DNA of 64,000 nucleotides. Source: Sphingomonadales bacterium UBA6174 (lineage in GTDB: Bacteria; Pseudomonadota; Alphaproteobacteria; Sphingomonadales; Sphingomonadaceae). This document shows, piece after piece, positions 8,593 through 20,255 of this stretch. The position numbers and the translations under genes were made by a program. The stretch spans positions 16,069 to 80,068 of the forward strand of contig DITW01000053.1 of NCBI GenBank assembly GCA_002422945.1, in the 5' to 3' direction. Position 1 is the stretch's first letter. Each line of letters starts with the position of its first letter. The notes beneath the pieces are model-generated. The model worked only from the letters and a program-made list of their open reading frames with translations. It was not told the DNA's origin and ran no database searches.

Positions 8593-9720
8593 GTGCTTCT
8601 TAGCGACACTCAAACCGCAATCCGTGATTCTGTCCGGGCATTTGCGCAATCCCGTATTCTGCCTGAAAGCCGGGCATTTGAGGCAGCGGCCAGCTATCCG
8701 CCCAAGCTGTTCGAAGAATTGGCGAGCCTCGGTCTGATGGGCATGACAGCCCCCGAATCCTTTGGCGGGGCCGAGACGGATTATGTGTCCTATGCACTGT
8801 CCTTGATCGAAATCGCCGCCGCCGATGGCGCGCTTTCGACCATCATCAGCATTCAAAATAGCTTGATCGTTTCCGGCCTGTTGAAGGATGGGACAGCGGC
8901 GCAGCAGCAGCGTTTCCTGCCCGATCTGATTGGGGGCCGGATGGTCGGTGCTTTTGCCCTCACCGAAAGTGACGCGGGTTCCGATGCCTCGGCTATTCGC
9001 ACCCGGGCGGAAAAGGTCGAGGGGGGTTATCGTCTGAATGGGGCCAAGCAGTTCATCACCTCGGGCAAGATCGCCGGTGTGACCATCGTCTTTGCTGTGA
9101 CGGACCCGGCGGCGGGCAAGCGCGGCATATCCGCCTTCATCGTGCCGACCGATCGCCCCGGCTATATCGTGGACAAGGTCGAACATAAATTGGGGCAGGC
9201 GGCTTCCGATACCTGCGCGATTCGCTTTGAAGATTTGTTTATCGAGGACGATTTGCGGCTGGGGGCCGAAGGCGCGGGCTATGGCATTGCGTTGTCCAAT
9301 CTGGAGGCAGGCCGGATCGGCATCGCGGCGCAATGCGTCGGCATGGCGCAGGCCGCGCTTGATCTGGCTGTTGCTTATGCCAAGGACCGCAAAAGTTTCG
9401 GCAAGCCGATTATCGAGCATCAGGCAGTGGGGTTCCGTCTCGCCGATCTCGCCACCCGATTGGAAGCGTCGCGTCAGTTCGTTCTGTCGGCGGCGGCGTT
9501 GAAGGATGCGGGCGAACCGTGCCTGACACAGGCATCGATGGCCAAATTGTTCGCATCGGAAGTGTCCGAGGCTGTGGTCTCCGGTGCTATCCAGACTCTT
9601 GGCGGCTATGGCTATCTCGAAGAGTTCGGCATCGCCAAAATCTATCGCGATGTCCGCGTCTGCCAGATTTACGAAGGCACGTCGGACATCCAGCGCATGG
9701 TCATTGCGCGCGCATTGTAA
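8593..9720 (+). CDS. Acyl-CoA dehydrogenase
   Basis: 375 residues, the usual length for a short/medium-chain acyl-CoA dehydrogenase. It shows FALTESDAGSD (FAD-binding signature 1), the segment LGGYGYLEEFGIAKIYRDVRV, and YEGTSDIQR carrying the catalytic-base glutamate. It introduces the 2,3 double bond of an acyl-CoA, passing electrons to ETF. The start is GTG 8593, preceded by a strong AAGGAGGA. It opens a tight operon with thiolase, an ACAD11-type dehydrogenase, a phosphotransferase and a flavoprotein. The promoter carries a candidate GntR operator. Confidence 0.92.
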   Translation: MLLSDTQTAIRDSVRAFAQSRILPESRAFEAAASYPPKLFEELASLGLMGMTAPESFGGAETDYVSYALSLIEIAAADGALSTIISIQNSLIVSGLLKDGTAAQQQRFLPDLIGGRMVGAFALTESDAGSDASAIRTRAEKVEGGYRLNGAKQFITSGKIAGVTIVFAVTDPAAGKRGISAFIVPTDRPGYIVDKVEHKLGQAASDTCAIRFEDLFIEDDLRLGAEGAGYGIALSNLEAGRIGIAAQCVGMAQAALDLAVAYAKDRKSFGKPIIEHQAVGFRLADLATRLEASRQFVLSAAALKDAGEPCLTQASMAKLFASEVSEAVVSGAIQTLGGYGYLEEFGIAKIYRDVRVCQIYEGTSDIQRMVIARAL

Positions 9721-9732
9721 AGGAAGACGGTT

Positions 9733-10917
9733 ATGACAGCAGATCCCATTGTGATCATCGGCTTTGCCCGCACGCCGATTGGCGGTTTCATGGGCGCTTT
9801 GTCGTCGCTCACCTCGCCGCAACTGGGCGCGATTGCGGTCAAGGCAGCGGTTGAGCGTTCGGGCGTTGCCCCGGACCAGATCGACCGCATCTATATGGGT
9901 TGCGTGCTGGCGGCGGGCCTTGGTCAGGCCCCGGCGCGCCAAGCCGCCTTGGGCGCTGGCCTGCCGACTTCGGTGGAGGCGACGACCCTCAACAAGATGT
10001 GCGGTTCGGGGATGCAGGCCGCGATTATGGCGGCCGAGGCGCTGGCCGCCGGCTCGGTCGATGTCATCATCGCGGGTGGCATGGAAAGCATGAGCAATGC
10101 GCCCTATGCCCTGCCCAAGCATCGCAAGGGCGCGCGGATCGGCCATGATGTCGTGATCGACACGATGATGATGGACGGGCTGGAAGACGCCTATACGCCG
10201 GGCAAGGCGATGGGCGCCTTTGCTGAAGATAGCGTCGGCGATTATAAATTCACTCGCGAGATGCAGGACGCTTATGCGATCCGTTCGCTGGAACGCGCGA
10301 ATGCCGCGATTGCCAGCGGGGCCTTTGCCGGTGAAATCGTGCCGGTCACCTTGTCGCAAGGCGGCAAGGAGCAATTGGTCGAACATGACGAACAGCCGGG
10401 CAAGGCGCGACCGGATCGCATCCCGCATTTAAAACCTGTTTTTGCCAAGCAAGGCACGATCACGGCAGCCAATGCGTCGTCGATTTCGGATGGCGCGGCG
10501 GCACTGGTGATGACACGCCAGAGCGTCGCCGACCGGCTTGGCCTAAAGCCGATTGCCAAGATCGCGGCCCATGCGGCCCATGCGCATGAACCGGGCCTGT
10601 TCACCACGGCCCCGGTGCCTGCAATGCAGAAGGTCATGGCAAAGCTCGGTTGGACAGTCGATGATGTCGATCTGTTCGAGGTGAACGAAGCCTTTGCTGC
10701 GGTGGCGATGATTGCCGCGACCGATCTCGCGATCCCGGATGACAAGATCAACATTCATGGCGGCGCGACGGCGCTTGGCCATCCCATCGGCGCAAGTGGC
10801 GCGCGCATTCTCACCACCCTGATCTCGGCACTGCAACAGCGCGGCGAAAAGCGCGGCATTGCAAGCCTGTGCATCGGTGGCGGCGAAGCGACGGCACTGG
10901 CGGTCGAACTCATTTAA
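9733..10917 (+). CDS. Thiolase (acetyl-CoA acyltransferase family)
   Basis: 394 residues. The nucleophilic cysteine is C90 in [10 protein letters not shown]. The active-site histidine is in [16 protein letters not shown] and the second cysteine in [14 protein letters not shown] is also present. It cleaves a 3-ketoacyl-CoA or runs in reverse as acetoacetyl-CoA synthesis. The match to biosynthetic-type thiolase length cannot settle chain length. It follows the acyl-CoA dehydrogenase by 12 bases. A second, diverged thiolase lies at 23144-24304. Confidence 0.93.
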   Translation: MTADPIVIIGFARTPIGGFMGALSSLTSPQLGAIAVKAAVERSGVAPDQIDRIYMGCVLAAGLGQAPARQAALGAGLPTSVEATTLNKMCGSGMQAAIMAAEALAAGSVDVIIAGGMESMSNAPYALPKHRKGARIGHDVVIDTMMMDGLEDAYTPGKAMGAFAEDSVGDYKFTREMQDAYAIRSLERANAAIASGAFAGEIVPVTLSQGGKEQLVEHDEQPGKARPDRIPHLKPVFAKQGTITAANASSISDGAAALVMTRQSVADRLGLKPIAKIAAHAAHAHEPGLFTTAPVPAMQKVMAKLGWTVDDVDLFEVNEAFAAVAMIAATDLAIPDDKINIHGGATALGHPIGASGARILTTLISALQQRGEKRGIASLCIGGGEATALAVELI

Positions 10918-10930
10918 GAGAGGATATCTC

Positions 10931-10999
10931 ATGCAGTTGAACAATGTCGCCGCGGGTGTCGCGGGTGGGATCGGCGCGATCCGCAGGGGTGCGAAATGA
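10931..10999 (+). pseudogene. 22-codon remnant resembling an SDR N-terminus
   Basis: A short frame starting at ATG 10931 behind AGAGGA. It encodes MQLNNVAAGVAGGIGAIRRG plus two more residues and stops in an ATGA overlap with the next gene. The first residues closely resemble the start of HSD10-type SDRs such as the one at 22329 (MNINGVAAIVTGGASGLGG). It therefore looks like the stump left after an in-frame deletion of a 3-hydroxyacyl-CoA dehydrogenase gene in the slot between thiolase and acyl-CoA dehydrogenase. It may now serve only to couple translation to the downstream gene. Confidence 0.55.
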
Positions 11000-12167
11000 T
11001 CGGGGTTGGCCCGGAACGTACGGCGATCATCGCCGATCAGGTCGAAGCGTTCGTCCGCAATGTGGTGGTGCCTTATGAAAAGGACCCACGCCGCGATCAT
11101 CACAATTGCCCGACCGATGAACTGGTCGTTGAACTACGCGAAAAGGCGCGGGCAGCCGGTGTATTGACGCCGCATATTCTGGCGGACGGTACGCATCTGT
11201 CGCAGCGCGAAACTGCGGTGGTGTTGATCCGTTCCGGCCTGTCGCCATTGGGGCCGCTCGCTTGCAATACGGCCGCGCCGGATGAGGGGAATATGTATCT
11301 GCTCGGCAAGGTCGGCAGCCCCGCGTTGAAGGAGCGGTTCCTTGATCAGCTCGTCAGCGGGCAGTCGCGTTCTGCCTTCTTCATGACCGAACCGGCGGAA
11401 GATGGCGGCGCAGGCTCCGACCCCTCCATGATGAAGACCACGGCAGTGCTGGATGGCAATCATTGGGTGGTGAATGGCCGCAAGGCGTTCATTACCGGGG
11501 CCGAAGGGGCGAAGGTCGGCATCGTCATGGCCAAATCCGCCGATGGCGCGTGCATGTTCCTTGTCGATCTGCCCGATCCGGCGATCCGGATTGAACATGT
11601 GCCCAACACCATCGATAATTCGATGCCCGGTGGCCATGCAGTGGTGAAAATCGAAAATCTGCGGATTCCGGCGGATCAGATGCTGGGTAATTCGGGAGAA
11701 GGCTTCACCTATGCGCAGGTCCGCCTGTCGCCCGCGCGCCTGTCGCATTGCATGCGCTGGCTTGGGGCCTGCATCCGTGCGCATGAAATCGCGACGGATT
11801 ATGCCAATCGCCGCATGGCATTCGGCAAGGTTTTGATCGACCATGAAGGCGTCGGCTTCATGCTGGCGGAAAATATGATCGATCTGAAACAGGCCGAATT
11901 GATGATCGACTGGTGCGCGGGTGTGCTCGATGGCGGGTCGCTTGGCACGGTTGAAAGCTCGATGACCAAGGTCGCCGTATCCGAAGCCCTGATGCGCGTC
12001 GCCGACCGTTGCGTGCAGGTGATGGGCGGCACCGGCGTGACCGATGATACGATTGTCGAACAGGTGTTCCGCGAAATCCGGGCGTTCCGTATCTATGACG
12101 GCCCGACCGAGGTGCATAAATGGTCATTGGCTAAAAAGATCAAGCGGGATTGGAAAGGCCAGCACGG

Positions 12168-12171
<4 letters not shown>
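10996..12171 (+). CDS. ACAD10/11-type acyl-CoA dehydrogenase
   Basis: 391 residues. It shows FFMTEPAEDGGAGSDPS with an insert in the FAD signature, VNGRKAFITG, and a C-terminus IYDGPTEVHKWSLAKK. There the usual catalytic YEG is replaced by YDGPTEVH, as in the ACAD10/ACAD11 group. Members of this group (bacterial LvaC, human ACAD11) act with a kinase domain to dehydroxylate or move the hydroxyl of 4-hydroxyacyl-CoAs through a phosphorylated intermediate. The adjacent ATGA-coupled kinase gene is exactly that partner. ATG 10996 overlaps the stop of the 22-codon frame upstream. Confidence 0.85.
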
Positions 12172-14218
<2,047 letters not shown>

Positions 14219-14298
14219 GAGTGTCGAAAAGTCCCATCGGGTCGCACTGAGGGGCTGGTTGTGGGGTTTGGCGTAATGCCCTTTTTAAAATGGGCAGC

Positions 14299-14340
14299 AT
14301 GGCATGGCTATAGACGGATTTCTGTCCATAGCCATGGCAT
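14299..14340. repeat. Imperfect 19-base inverted repeat in the 14219-14423 gap
   Basis: Arms ATGGCATGGCTATAGACGG and CTGTCCATAGCCATGGCAT pair at 16 of 19 positions around a four-base centre. No T-run follows, so it may be an operator or attenuating hairpin more than a terminator. Nothing else was seen in this gap. Confidence 0.45.
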
Positions 14341-14423
14341 CTGGCCCGGGTTACGCCTTGTGATGGATCGATAATGGCGCAGGCCATCGCCCGCGCCCTT
14401 TTATACAGAGACGAGGACCTGAG

Positions 14424-15551
14424 ATGCTCATTAAATATGATGATTACCCGCTCCATCAAACAGCGGAGCCACTGTCTTACCTCGCGACCAGCGAACGCAA
14501 TGCCTATGCCCGTTATTGGTATAATGGCTATGATTTCGACGGCGAATTCTATTTCGGCATCGCCTTTGCCATGTATCCCAATCGCGAAGTGATGGACGGC
14601 GCGGTTTCGATCGTGCGCAAGGACGGGACGCAGGACAGCTTCCGCGCCTCGCGTCGTCTGCGCGGTGACCGGACCGAAATGTATGCAGGGCCGATGCGCC
14701 ACGAGATCGTCGAGCCGATGAGCACGGTGCGGGTCGTGGTGGAAGAAAATGACACAGGCTTTACCTGCGATCTGACCTTCCATGCCAATACGGTCGCCCA
14801 TGAAGAACCTGCGGATCATATGAAGCAGGGCGTGCGCACCGTGGCGCAGATGAAGCGTTTCAGCCAGTTCGGTAAATGGACAGGTCATATCACCGTCAAT
14901 GGCCGCCGTCAGGAAATCAACGCCGACACGACCTATGGCACCAAGGATCGTTCCTGGGGCTGGCGTTGGACCGGGGAGCCGGAGGCCGGCATTTCGCGCG
15001 ACCAGCCGGAACAGTTTTTCTGGCTCTGGGCGCCGCTGCATTGGCAGGATCGCTGCACCCATTGGGGTCAGCATGAATATGGCGATGGCAAGCGCTGGAA
15101 AGAATTCGCCCAGATTTTCCCGACCCATCCGATCAAGTCCAATTTCGACACGCTCGCGGAACATGAGGTGGAGGAGGTCATTTGCGGGGAGCATCGCCTG
15201 ACCTTCGTGCCCGGTACGCGCATGTTGGGCCGTTCGGAAATCGACACGATCTACAAGGATGGCCGCAAGGAAACCTTCGTGCTGGAACCGCTGTTGCGTT
15301 ATCACATGATCGGCACCGGCTATAACCATCCGACATGGGGCCATGGCTTTTTCAAGGGCGAGGAAGCCCATACGCTGGAAAGCTGGAACATCAACGATCT
15401 CGATGTGAACGCGCCGCAATATCTCCATGTCCAGCATGTCGTCCGCGCGACCTGCGGTGACAAGGTGGGCGTGGGCGCACTCGAACAATATATCACCGGC
15501 CCGCACCAGCGTTATGGTTTGACCGGCTTTCTCGACCCTGTGAAGGGTTGA
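14424..15551 (+). CDS. CrtC/AttH-like (DUF7064/7065-type) protein
   Basis: 375 residues without a signal peptide or membrane span. It has many aromatic-rich beta strands (NAYARYWYNGYDFDG, EFYFGIAFAMYP). The central TTYGTKDRSWGWRW corresponds to the RDHSWG-type motif of the CrtC/AttH/tocopherol-cyclase-like superfamily. Characterised members hydrate isoprenoid double bonds or cyclise prenyl chains, but this branch has no known reaction. ATG 14424 follows GAGGA. A paralogue is cut by the window start. It is set off by 205 bases from the upstream operon and is followed by a hairpin, so it is likely a single-gene unit. Confidence 0.72.
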   Translation: MLIKYDDYPLHQTAEPLSYLATSERNAYARYWYNGYDFDGEFYFGIAFAMYPNREVMDGAVSIVRKDGTQDSFRASRRLRGDRTEMYAGPMRHEIVEPMSTVRVVVEENDTGFTCDLTFHANTVAHEEPADHMKQGVRTVAQMKRFSQFGKWTGHITVNGRRQEINADTTYGTKDRSWGWRWTGEPEAGISRDQPEQFFWLWAPLHWQDRCTHWGQHEYGDGKRWKEFAQIFPTHPIKSNFDTLAEHEVEEVICGEHRLTFVPGTRMLGRSEIDTIYKDGRKETFVLEPLLRYHMIGTGYNHPTWGHGFFKGEEAHTLESWNINDLDVNAPQYLHVQHVVRATCGDKVGVGALEQYITGPHQRYGLTGFLDPVKG

Positions 15552-15561
15552 GGTCGATGAG

Positions 15562-15588
15562 GGGGCGTCTCGTTCAAGAGATGCCCCT
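15562..15588 (+). terminator. Hairpin terminator after the CrtC-like gene
   Basis: GGGGCGTCTC and GAGATGCCCC pair around GTTCAA directly after the stop at 15551, followed only by TT. A moderate candidate for an intrinsic terminator. Confidence 0.55.
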
Positions 15589-15760
15589 TGATTGCGTGTG
15601 CGCCCATCAATCTGTGCTGCGCCGGTGGGGCGCAAGAAATGTCAAAAACTATATCAATTCCATCTAAAGCCATAGGACGGGATTAGGGTTAAGCCTCATG
15701 GATAAAGGTGCACTATCAAGCGCCTGATAAGCTGAAATCCTGATTGGAGAGGATGACGAC

Positions 15761-16996
15761 ATGGGCGCAGGAAATGCCAACACACCCGATCTGCGTGATA
15801 GCGATTTGTATGTCGATCATGCGCCATATGAAGTCTTTGCCGAGTTACGCAAATCCGATCCCGTCTATTGGAATCCGGAAGATGACGGACCGGGATTTTG
15901 GTCGCTGACCAAATATGACGACATCGTCGAAGTGTCGCGCCAGCCCTTGTTGTTCTCGTCGGCCCATGAGAATGGCGGCCATCGGATTTTCAACGAAAAT
16001 GAGATCGGCCTGACCGGATCGGGGCAATCAGCCATCGGCATTCCGTTCATCTCGATCGATCCGCCGGTCCATACCCAATATCGTAAGGTCGTGATGCCGG
16101 CAGTCGCGCCGGGGCGGCTGGCCGGGATTGAAGAGCGGGTGCAGCAGCGCTGCGCCATGTTGCTGGACAAGGTGCCTTTAGGGGAAACGGTGGATATCGT
16201 GCCGTTGCTGTCTGCGCCCTTGCCGCTGTTGACCCTGTGCGAATTGTTCGATCTGCCGTCCGATATGTGGGAATCCTTATACGAATGGACCAATGCATTC
16301 GTGGGTGAAGATGACCCGGATTTCCGGCAGTCGCCCGAAAAGGTCGCGGCCATTTTCGGCGAGTTTTTTGCCTTTGCGCAGACATTGTTCAACGATCGAC
16401 GGGCCAATCCCGGCAATGATCTCGCCACCTTGTTCGCGAATGCGGAGATCAACGGCAAGCTGGTCGACTATAAGGAATTTCTCGGCAACATGGTGCTGGC
16501 ATTGGTCGGCGCGAATGAGACGACGCGCAATTCGATCAGCCATACGATTGCCGCCTTTGCCGCCAATCCGGATCAATGGGATCTTCTGCGGGCCAAGCCG
16601 GAATTGCTCAATACGGCGGTGCGGGAAATGGTGCGTTATGCCAGCCCGGTCATGCACATGCGGCGCACCGCGACGGCGGACACGGAAATCCGGGGGCAAA
16701 AGATCGCCAAGGGGCAGAAAGTCGTGATGTGGTATATCTCCGGTAATCGCGATGAAGATATTTTCCCGGATGCGGATCGCTTCGATATCAGCCGGGGCAA
16801 TATCCAACATTTGGGCTTTGGTAGCGGCCAGCATGTGTGCGTGGGGTCGCGGCTTGCCGAGATGCAGCTGCGGGTGGTGTTCGGGCGGTTGCTGCCTTAT
16901 GTTCAGCGCTTCGAAGTCACGGGGACACCGCGCCGGTTCAGGTCGAATTTTATCAATGGCTTGAAAAATCTGGACGTGAAAATGGTCCCGGCATGA
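15761..16996 (+). CDS. Cytochrome P450
   Basis: 411 residues, soluble bacterial P450. The heme ligand is C360 in FGSGQHVCVGSRLAEMQ. The ExxR helix is in VREMVRYASP, and the I-helix reads GANETTR (G250 on) with Asn-Glu in place of the common Asp-Thr acid pair order, as in CYP125/CYP142-like and related terpene or steroid hydroxylases. It presumably hydroxylates a hydrophobic substrate with electrons from a ferredoxin that is not encoded in this window. It starts a run P450-AraC-GFA-SDR-ADH with short gaps, suggesting hydroxylation followed by alcohol oxidation. Confidence 0.92.
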   Translation: MGAGNANTPDLRDSDLYVDHAPYEVFAELRKSDPVYWNPEDDGPGFWSLTKYDDIVEVSRQPLLFSSAHENGGHRIFNENEIGLTGSGQSAIGIPFISIDPPVHTQYRKVVMPAVAPGRLAGIEERVQQRCAMLLDKVPLGETVDIVPLLSAPLPLLTLCELFDLPSDMWESLYEWTNAFVGEDDPDFRQSPEKVAAIFGEFFAFAQTLFNDRRANPGNDLATLFANAEINGKLVDYKEFLGNMVLALVGANETTRNSISHTIAAFAANPDQWDLLRAKPELLNTAVREMVRYASPVMHMRRTATADTEIRGQKIAKGQKVVMWYISGNRDEDIFPDADRFDISRGNIQHLGFGSGQHVCVGSRLAEMQLRVVFGRLLPYVQRFEVTGTPRRFRSNFINGLKNLDVKMVPA

Positions 16997-17015
16997 CATT
17001 CGAAAGAGGCATGCC

Positions 17016-17888
17016 ATGTCCGATGCAATGACCAATGAAGACATTATTGCCGATGCCTTGGGCCGTGCCCCGGATATTCAGATCGGGAGCAAGGAGGGCG
17101 GCTGGCATTTGTCGCGTTGGCGGCAGTTCGTGGGGTCCTATAGCTTGCCTGCGCTGCCGGACCCGGTCTTCACCGTGCATATTGCGGGCAAGCCGCAGGT
17201 GAAAATCTGGGACAAGGATGGGTGGAGCGATGCAAGCTCGATGCCCGGTTGTTCGACCATTGTCCCGGCTGGCCAGCAGACCGGCTGGCTGGTGGATGGC
17301 GAGCTGGATGTGGTGACGCTCAGCCTCTCGTCGACTATGCTGCGCGCGGCATCGGCGGATGAGCAGTTTCGCCGGATGAAATTTGCTTTTGCCGATCCAT
17401 TGGGCGTGGCCTTGAGCCGTCAGGTGATCGCTGAACTCTACGCCCCACCTGCGGATGATCGCACCGAATATATCGGGGCGCTGGTCAATGCGTTGAAAGC
17501 GCATATCCTGCGCGGGCCTGCATCGGCGCCGGTCGAAGATGTGCCGACCTCCTCATTCTCTGCCTATCGGCTGCACCAGATCATGGGGGAAATCGACCGC
17601 CGCCCCAATGCCCATCACAGTCTGGAAAATATGGCGGAAACGGCAGGGGTCAGCCCATCGCATTTTTGCCGGGTCTTTCGTCAGGCGATCGGCATGCCGC
17701 CGCACAAATATATCATGCGCAAGCGGCTGGACCGCGCCAAGGAAATGCTGTCACATACGAGGCTATCCTTGGCGGCGATTGCGGAGTCAGTCGGCTTTGC
17801 GAGCCAAAGCCATTTCACCCGTGCATTTCGGCAATATGCCGCCACTACCCCAAGCGATTTTCGTAAAAAAATGAGAGATATAGGATGA
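17016..17888 (+). CDS. AraC-family transcriptional regulator
   Basis: 290 residues. Residues about 1-170 form a sensor domain of cupin-like strands (VGSYSLPALPDPVFTVHI, STIVPAGQQTGWLVDG). Residues about 190-288 form the double helix-turn-helix AraC domain with SPSHFCRVFRQAIGMPPHKYI and SLAAIAESVGFASQSHFTRAFRQY. It lies 19 bases after the P450 and overlaps the next gene by ATGA, so it is embedded in the operon it probably controls. ATG 17016 is preferred over 17011, which is out of frame. Confidence 0.9.
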   Translation: MSDAMTNEDIIADALGRAPDIQIGSKEGGWHLSRWRQFVGSYSLPALPDPVFTVHIAGKPQVKIWDKDGWSDASSMPGCSTIVPAGQQTGWLVDGELDVVTLSLSSTMLRAASADEQFRRMKFAFADPLGVALSRQVIAELYAPPADDRTEYIGALVNALKAHILRGPASAPVEDVPTSSFSAYRLHQIMGEIDRRPNAHHSLENMAETAGVSPSHFCRVFRQAIGMPPHKYIMRKRLDRAKEMLSHTRLSLAAIAESVGFASQSHFTRAFRQYAATTPSDFRKKMRDIG

Positions 17889-18307
17889 GCGATCACAAGG
17901 CTGCCCCTTATACGGGCGGATGTTTATGCGGCGCGGTGCGTTATAGCTTTGAGGGTGACCCGTTGTTGACGGCGGTCTGTCATTGCACCCATTGCCAAAA
18001 ACATAGCGGCGGTGCGTTTTCCGTGGTCGCGGTGATCCCGGCCAGTGCCTATGTCCAGACCGGGGATACCAACATTTTTAAGGATATCGGGGATAGTGGC
18101 AAGGCGGTTTATCGCCATTTTTGCGGCCAATGCGGTTCGCCAATCATTTCGGTGGCCGAAGCCTTTACTGGTCTGACTATCGTCAAGGTCGGGACGCTGG
18201 ATCAGGCGTCTCGCCTGACGCCGACGCAAGAGGCCTATTGCGGTTCCGCGATGGCGTGGATGCCTGCGCTGAATGGCACCGAACGGTTTGAAGCGTCGAA
18301 TATATAA
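17885..18307 (+). CDS. GFA-family (glutathione-dependent formaldehyde-activating-like) zinc protein
   Basis: 140 residues with GGCLCGAVRYSFEG, CHCTHCQKHSGGAF and FCGQCGSPI, the cysteine sets that bind zinc in the Gfa/CENP-V fold. Function within catabolic operons is usually unknown; formaldehyde handling after oxidative demethylation is one possibility. It overlaps the AraC stop by ATGA and precedes the SDR by 25 bases. Confidence 0.88.
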   Translation: MSDHKAAPYTGGCLCGAVRYSFEGDPLLTAVCHCTHCQKHSGGAFSVVAVIPASAYVQTGDTNIFKDIGDSGKAVYRHFCGQCGSPIISVAEAFTGLTIVKVGTLDQASRLTPTQEAYCGSAMAWMPALNGTERFEASNI

Positions 18308-18332
18308 TCAAGAACATATGAGGAGTGCGGGG

Positions 18333-19130
18333 ATGAGCAATATATATGCGCTGGACGGCAAGATCGCGCTGGTCACAGGCGCTGGTTCCGGGATCGGCAA
18401 GCAAATAGCGCGTCAATTGCACGCCCTTGGCGCGCAGGTGATCGCGACGGATATCAATGGCGCAGCGGCGCAGACAACGGCGGCAGAGTTGGGCACGAAC
18501 GTGCTATCACTTGCGCATGATGTGGCGGAGGCGGGTGACTGGGCATCGGTTTATGCCGAGATTGCGGGCAGGTTCGGCCATCTCGATATTCTCGTCAATA
18601 ATGCCGGGATCATGATGTCCAAGCCGTTCATGGACGCGCCTATCGATATCTTGCGCAAGCAACAGCGGATCAATGTCGACAGCATCTATATCGGGATGCA
18701 GGGCGCGGTCCCGTTGATGGATGCGTCGATTGCGAAGGGGGCGGGGACCTGCTCCATCGTCAATATATCCTCGATCTATGGCAAGGTCGCCGGGGCGCAG
18801 TTCGCGGCCTATAGCGCGACCAAGGGCGCGGTTCGGGCATTGAGCAAGGCCGTCGCCAATGAACTGGTGAAGCGCAAGATCCGGGTCAATGTCGTGATGC
18901 CGGGGCCGGTCGCGACCAATTTGGGCGCGGATTGGGAGCCGCCCCGCCATGCGGATGGTCGGTTGATGACGCCGGAAGAGGGGCTGGCCGCATGGTCGTC
19001 GCTGATGCCGATCGGGCGATTGGGCGAACCGGGCGATATTGCACCGCTGGTGGCCTATCTTGCGGGCGATGCCGCATCTTTTGTGACTGGCGCGGAATTC
19101 ATTGCCGATGGTGGCTATACCGCCGTTTAA
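18333..19130 (+). CDS. SDR-family oxidoreductase
   Basis: 265 residues with TGAGSGIG, LVNNAGIMM, NISSIYGK (catalytic Ser), YSATKGA (Tyr-x3-Lys) and a closing YLAGDAASFVTGAEFIADGG. ATG 18333 is chosen because AGGAG at 18321-18325 precedes it by seven bases; the frame open from 18273 overlaps the GFA gene. Likely a secondary-alcohol dehydrogenase in the P450 operon. Confidence 0.89.
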   Translation: MSNIYALDGKIALVTGAGSGIGKQIARQLHALGAQVIATDINGAAAQTTAAELGTNVLSLAHDVAEAGDWASVYAEIAGRFGHLDILVNNAGIMMSKPFMDAPIDILRKQQRINVDSIYIGMQGAVPLMDASIAKGAGTCSIVNISSIYGKVAGAQFAAYSATKGAVRALSKAVANELVKRKIRVNVVMPGPVATNLGADWEPPRHADGRLMTPEEGLAAWSSLMPIGRLGEPGDIAPLVAYLAGDAASFVTGAEFIADGGYTAV

Positions 19131-19151
19131 TTCGGGCAAGGGGACAGGATC

Positions 19152-20255
19152 ATGGATATCACCGCCGCCATTGCGCGGGGCGCGCATCAGGACTTCGCAA
19201 TTGAAACGGTGCAGATCGACGCGCCGGGGCCAAAGGAAGTGCGGGTCCGCATTGCCGGGGTCGGCCTATGCCATACCGACCTTGTTGCCCGCGATCAGTT
19301 CATTCCGATCCCTTTGCCTGCTGTGCTCGGCCATGAAGGCGCGGGCGTGGTCGAGGCGGTGGGGGCGGATGTCACCAAGGTGAAGCCGGGTGATGCCGTT
19401 ATCATCGGGTTCAGCAGTTGTGGCGCATGCCCGCGCTGCGAGGACCATCTGCCGTCTTATTGCCGCGACTTCCCGGTGCTGAACTATGCGGGCGCCCGTG
19501 CGGATGGGACCAGTGCGCTGCATCAGGGCGATGCGCGCATTTCCTCCCATTTCTTTGGTCAGTCGTCATTCGCGACCTATGCGATTGCCGCCGAGCGCAA
19601 TGTCGTGAAGGTCGACCCGACCGGCCTAAAGCTGGAGATATTGGGGCCGCTCGCTTGCGGTTTGCAAACGGGGGCGGGTGGCGTGATGCGGTCTATGGCC
19701 TGTCCGGCTGGCAGTTCTATTGCCATTTTCGGCGGTGGCCCGGTGGGGCTGGCGGCCGTGATGGGGGCGGTGGTGCAAGGCTGCAGCACGATCATCTTGG
19801 TCGAGCCGGTGGCCGCACGGCGCGAGATGGCGCTGGAACTGGGGGCGACCCATGTGATCGATCCGGCAGCTGGCGATGTGGGGCAAGCGATCCGGGCGAT
19901 CTTGCCCGATGGCGTCGACTTCGCCTTTGAAACAAGCGGTCGCGAACAGGTGGTCGAAACGGCGCTGGCGTCGCTGGCGAGCCACGGCTTGCTGGGGCTG
20001 GTCGGCGTGCCGCCGCGCCCGGATAGCGCCGTGTCGATCAATCTGGCGGCATTGATTACCTATGGCCATCGGATCATCGGCATTATCGAGGGCGATACCG
20101 ATATGGACGGGTTCATCCTTGAACTGATCGATTTATATCGCGCCGGACGTTTCCCGTTCGACCGCCTGATCGCGACCTATAAGCTCGATCAGATCAACGA
20201 AGCAGTGGCAGCGCAGGCGCGCGGTGATTGCATCAAGGCCGTGTTGCTGCCGTGA
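19152..20255 (+). CDS. Zinc-dependent alcohol dehydrogenase (aryl/terpene-alcohol type)
   Basis: 367 residues, class III/benzyl-alcohol-type MDR. The catalytic zinc cysteine is in GLCHTD, and GHEGAG carries the zinc histidine and glutamate. The structural-zinc set [15 protein letters not shown] is complete. The Rossmann motif is [14 protein letters not shown]. The closest functional analogues by motif are benzyl alcohol and geraniol (GeoA-like) dehydrogenases, which fits an allylic or benzylic primary alcohol. It ends the P450 operon and its stop abuts the convergent TetR gene with no spacer. Confidence 0.88.
   Translation: MDITAAIARGAHQDFAIETVQIDAPGPKEVRVRIAGVGLCHTDLVARDQFIPIPLPAVLGHEGAGVVEAVGADVTKVKPGDAVIIGFSSCGACPRCEDHLPSYCRDFPVLNYAGARADGTSALHQGDARISSHFFGQSSFATYAIAAERNVVKVDPTGLKLEILGPLACGLQTGAGGVMRSMACPAGSSIAIFGGGPVGLAAVMGAVVQGCSTIILVEPVAARREMALELGATHVIDPAAGDVGQAIRAILPDGVDFAFETSGREQVVETALASLASHGLLGLVGVPPRPDSAVSINLAALITYGHRIIGIIEGDTDMDGFILELIDLYRAGRFPFDRLIATYKLDQINEAVAAQARGDCIKAVLLP

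Noticed and set aside
8572..10428. 618-codon leftward open frame opposite acyl-CoA dehydrogenase and thiolase
   Set aside because: It spans two well-supported rightward genes and shows low-complexity Arg/Gln-rich sequence without domains.
15639..15660. Possible sixth GntR box near ATGTCAAAAACTATATC upstream of the P450
   Set aside because: It needs a two-base insertion to align with the other boxes and does not match TNGTNNNACNA.
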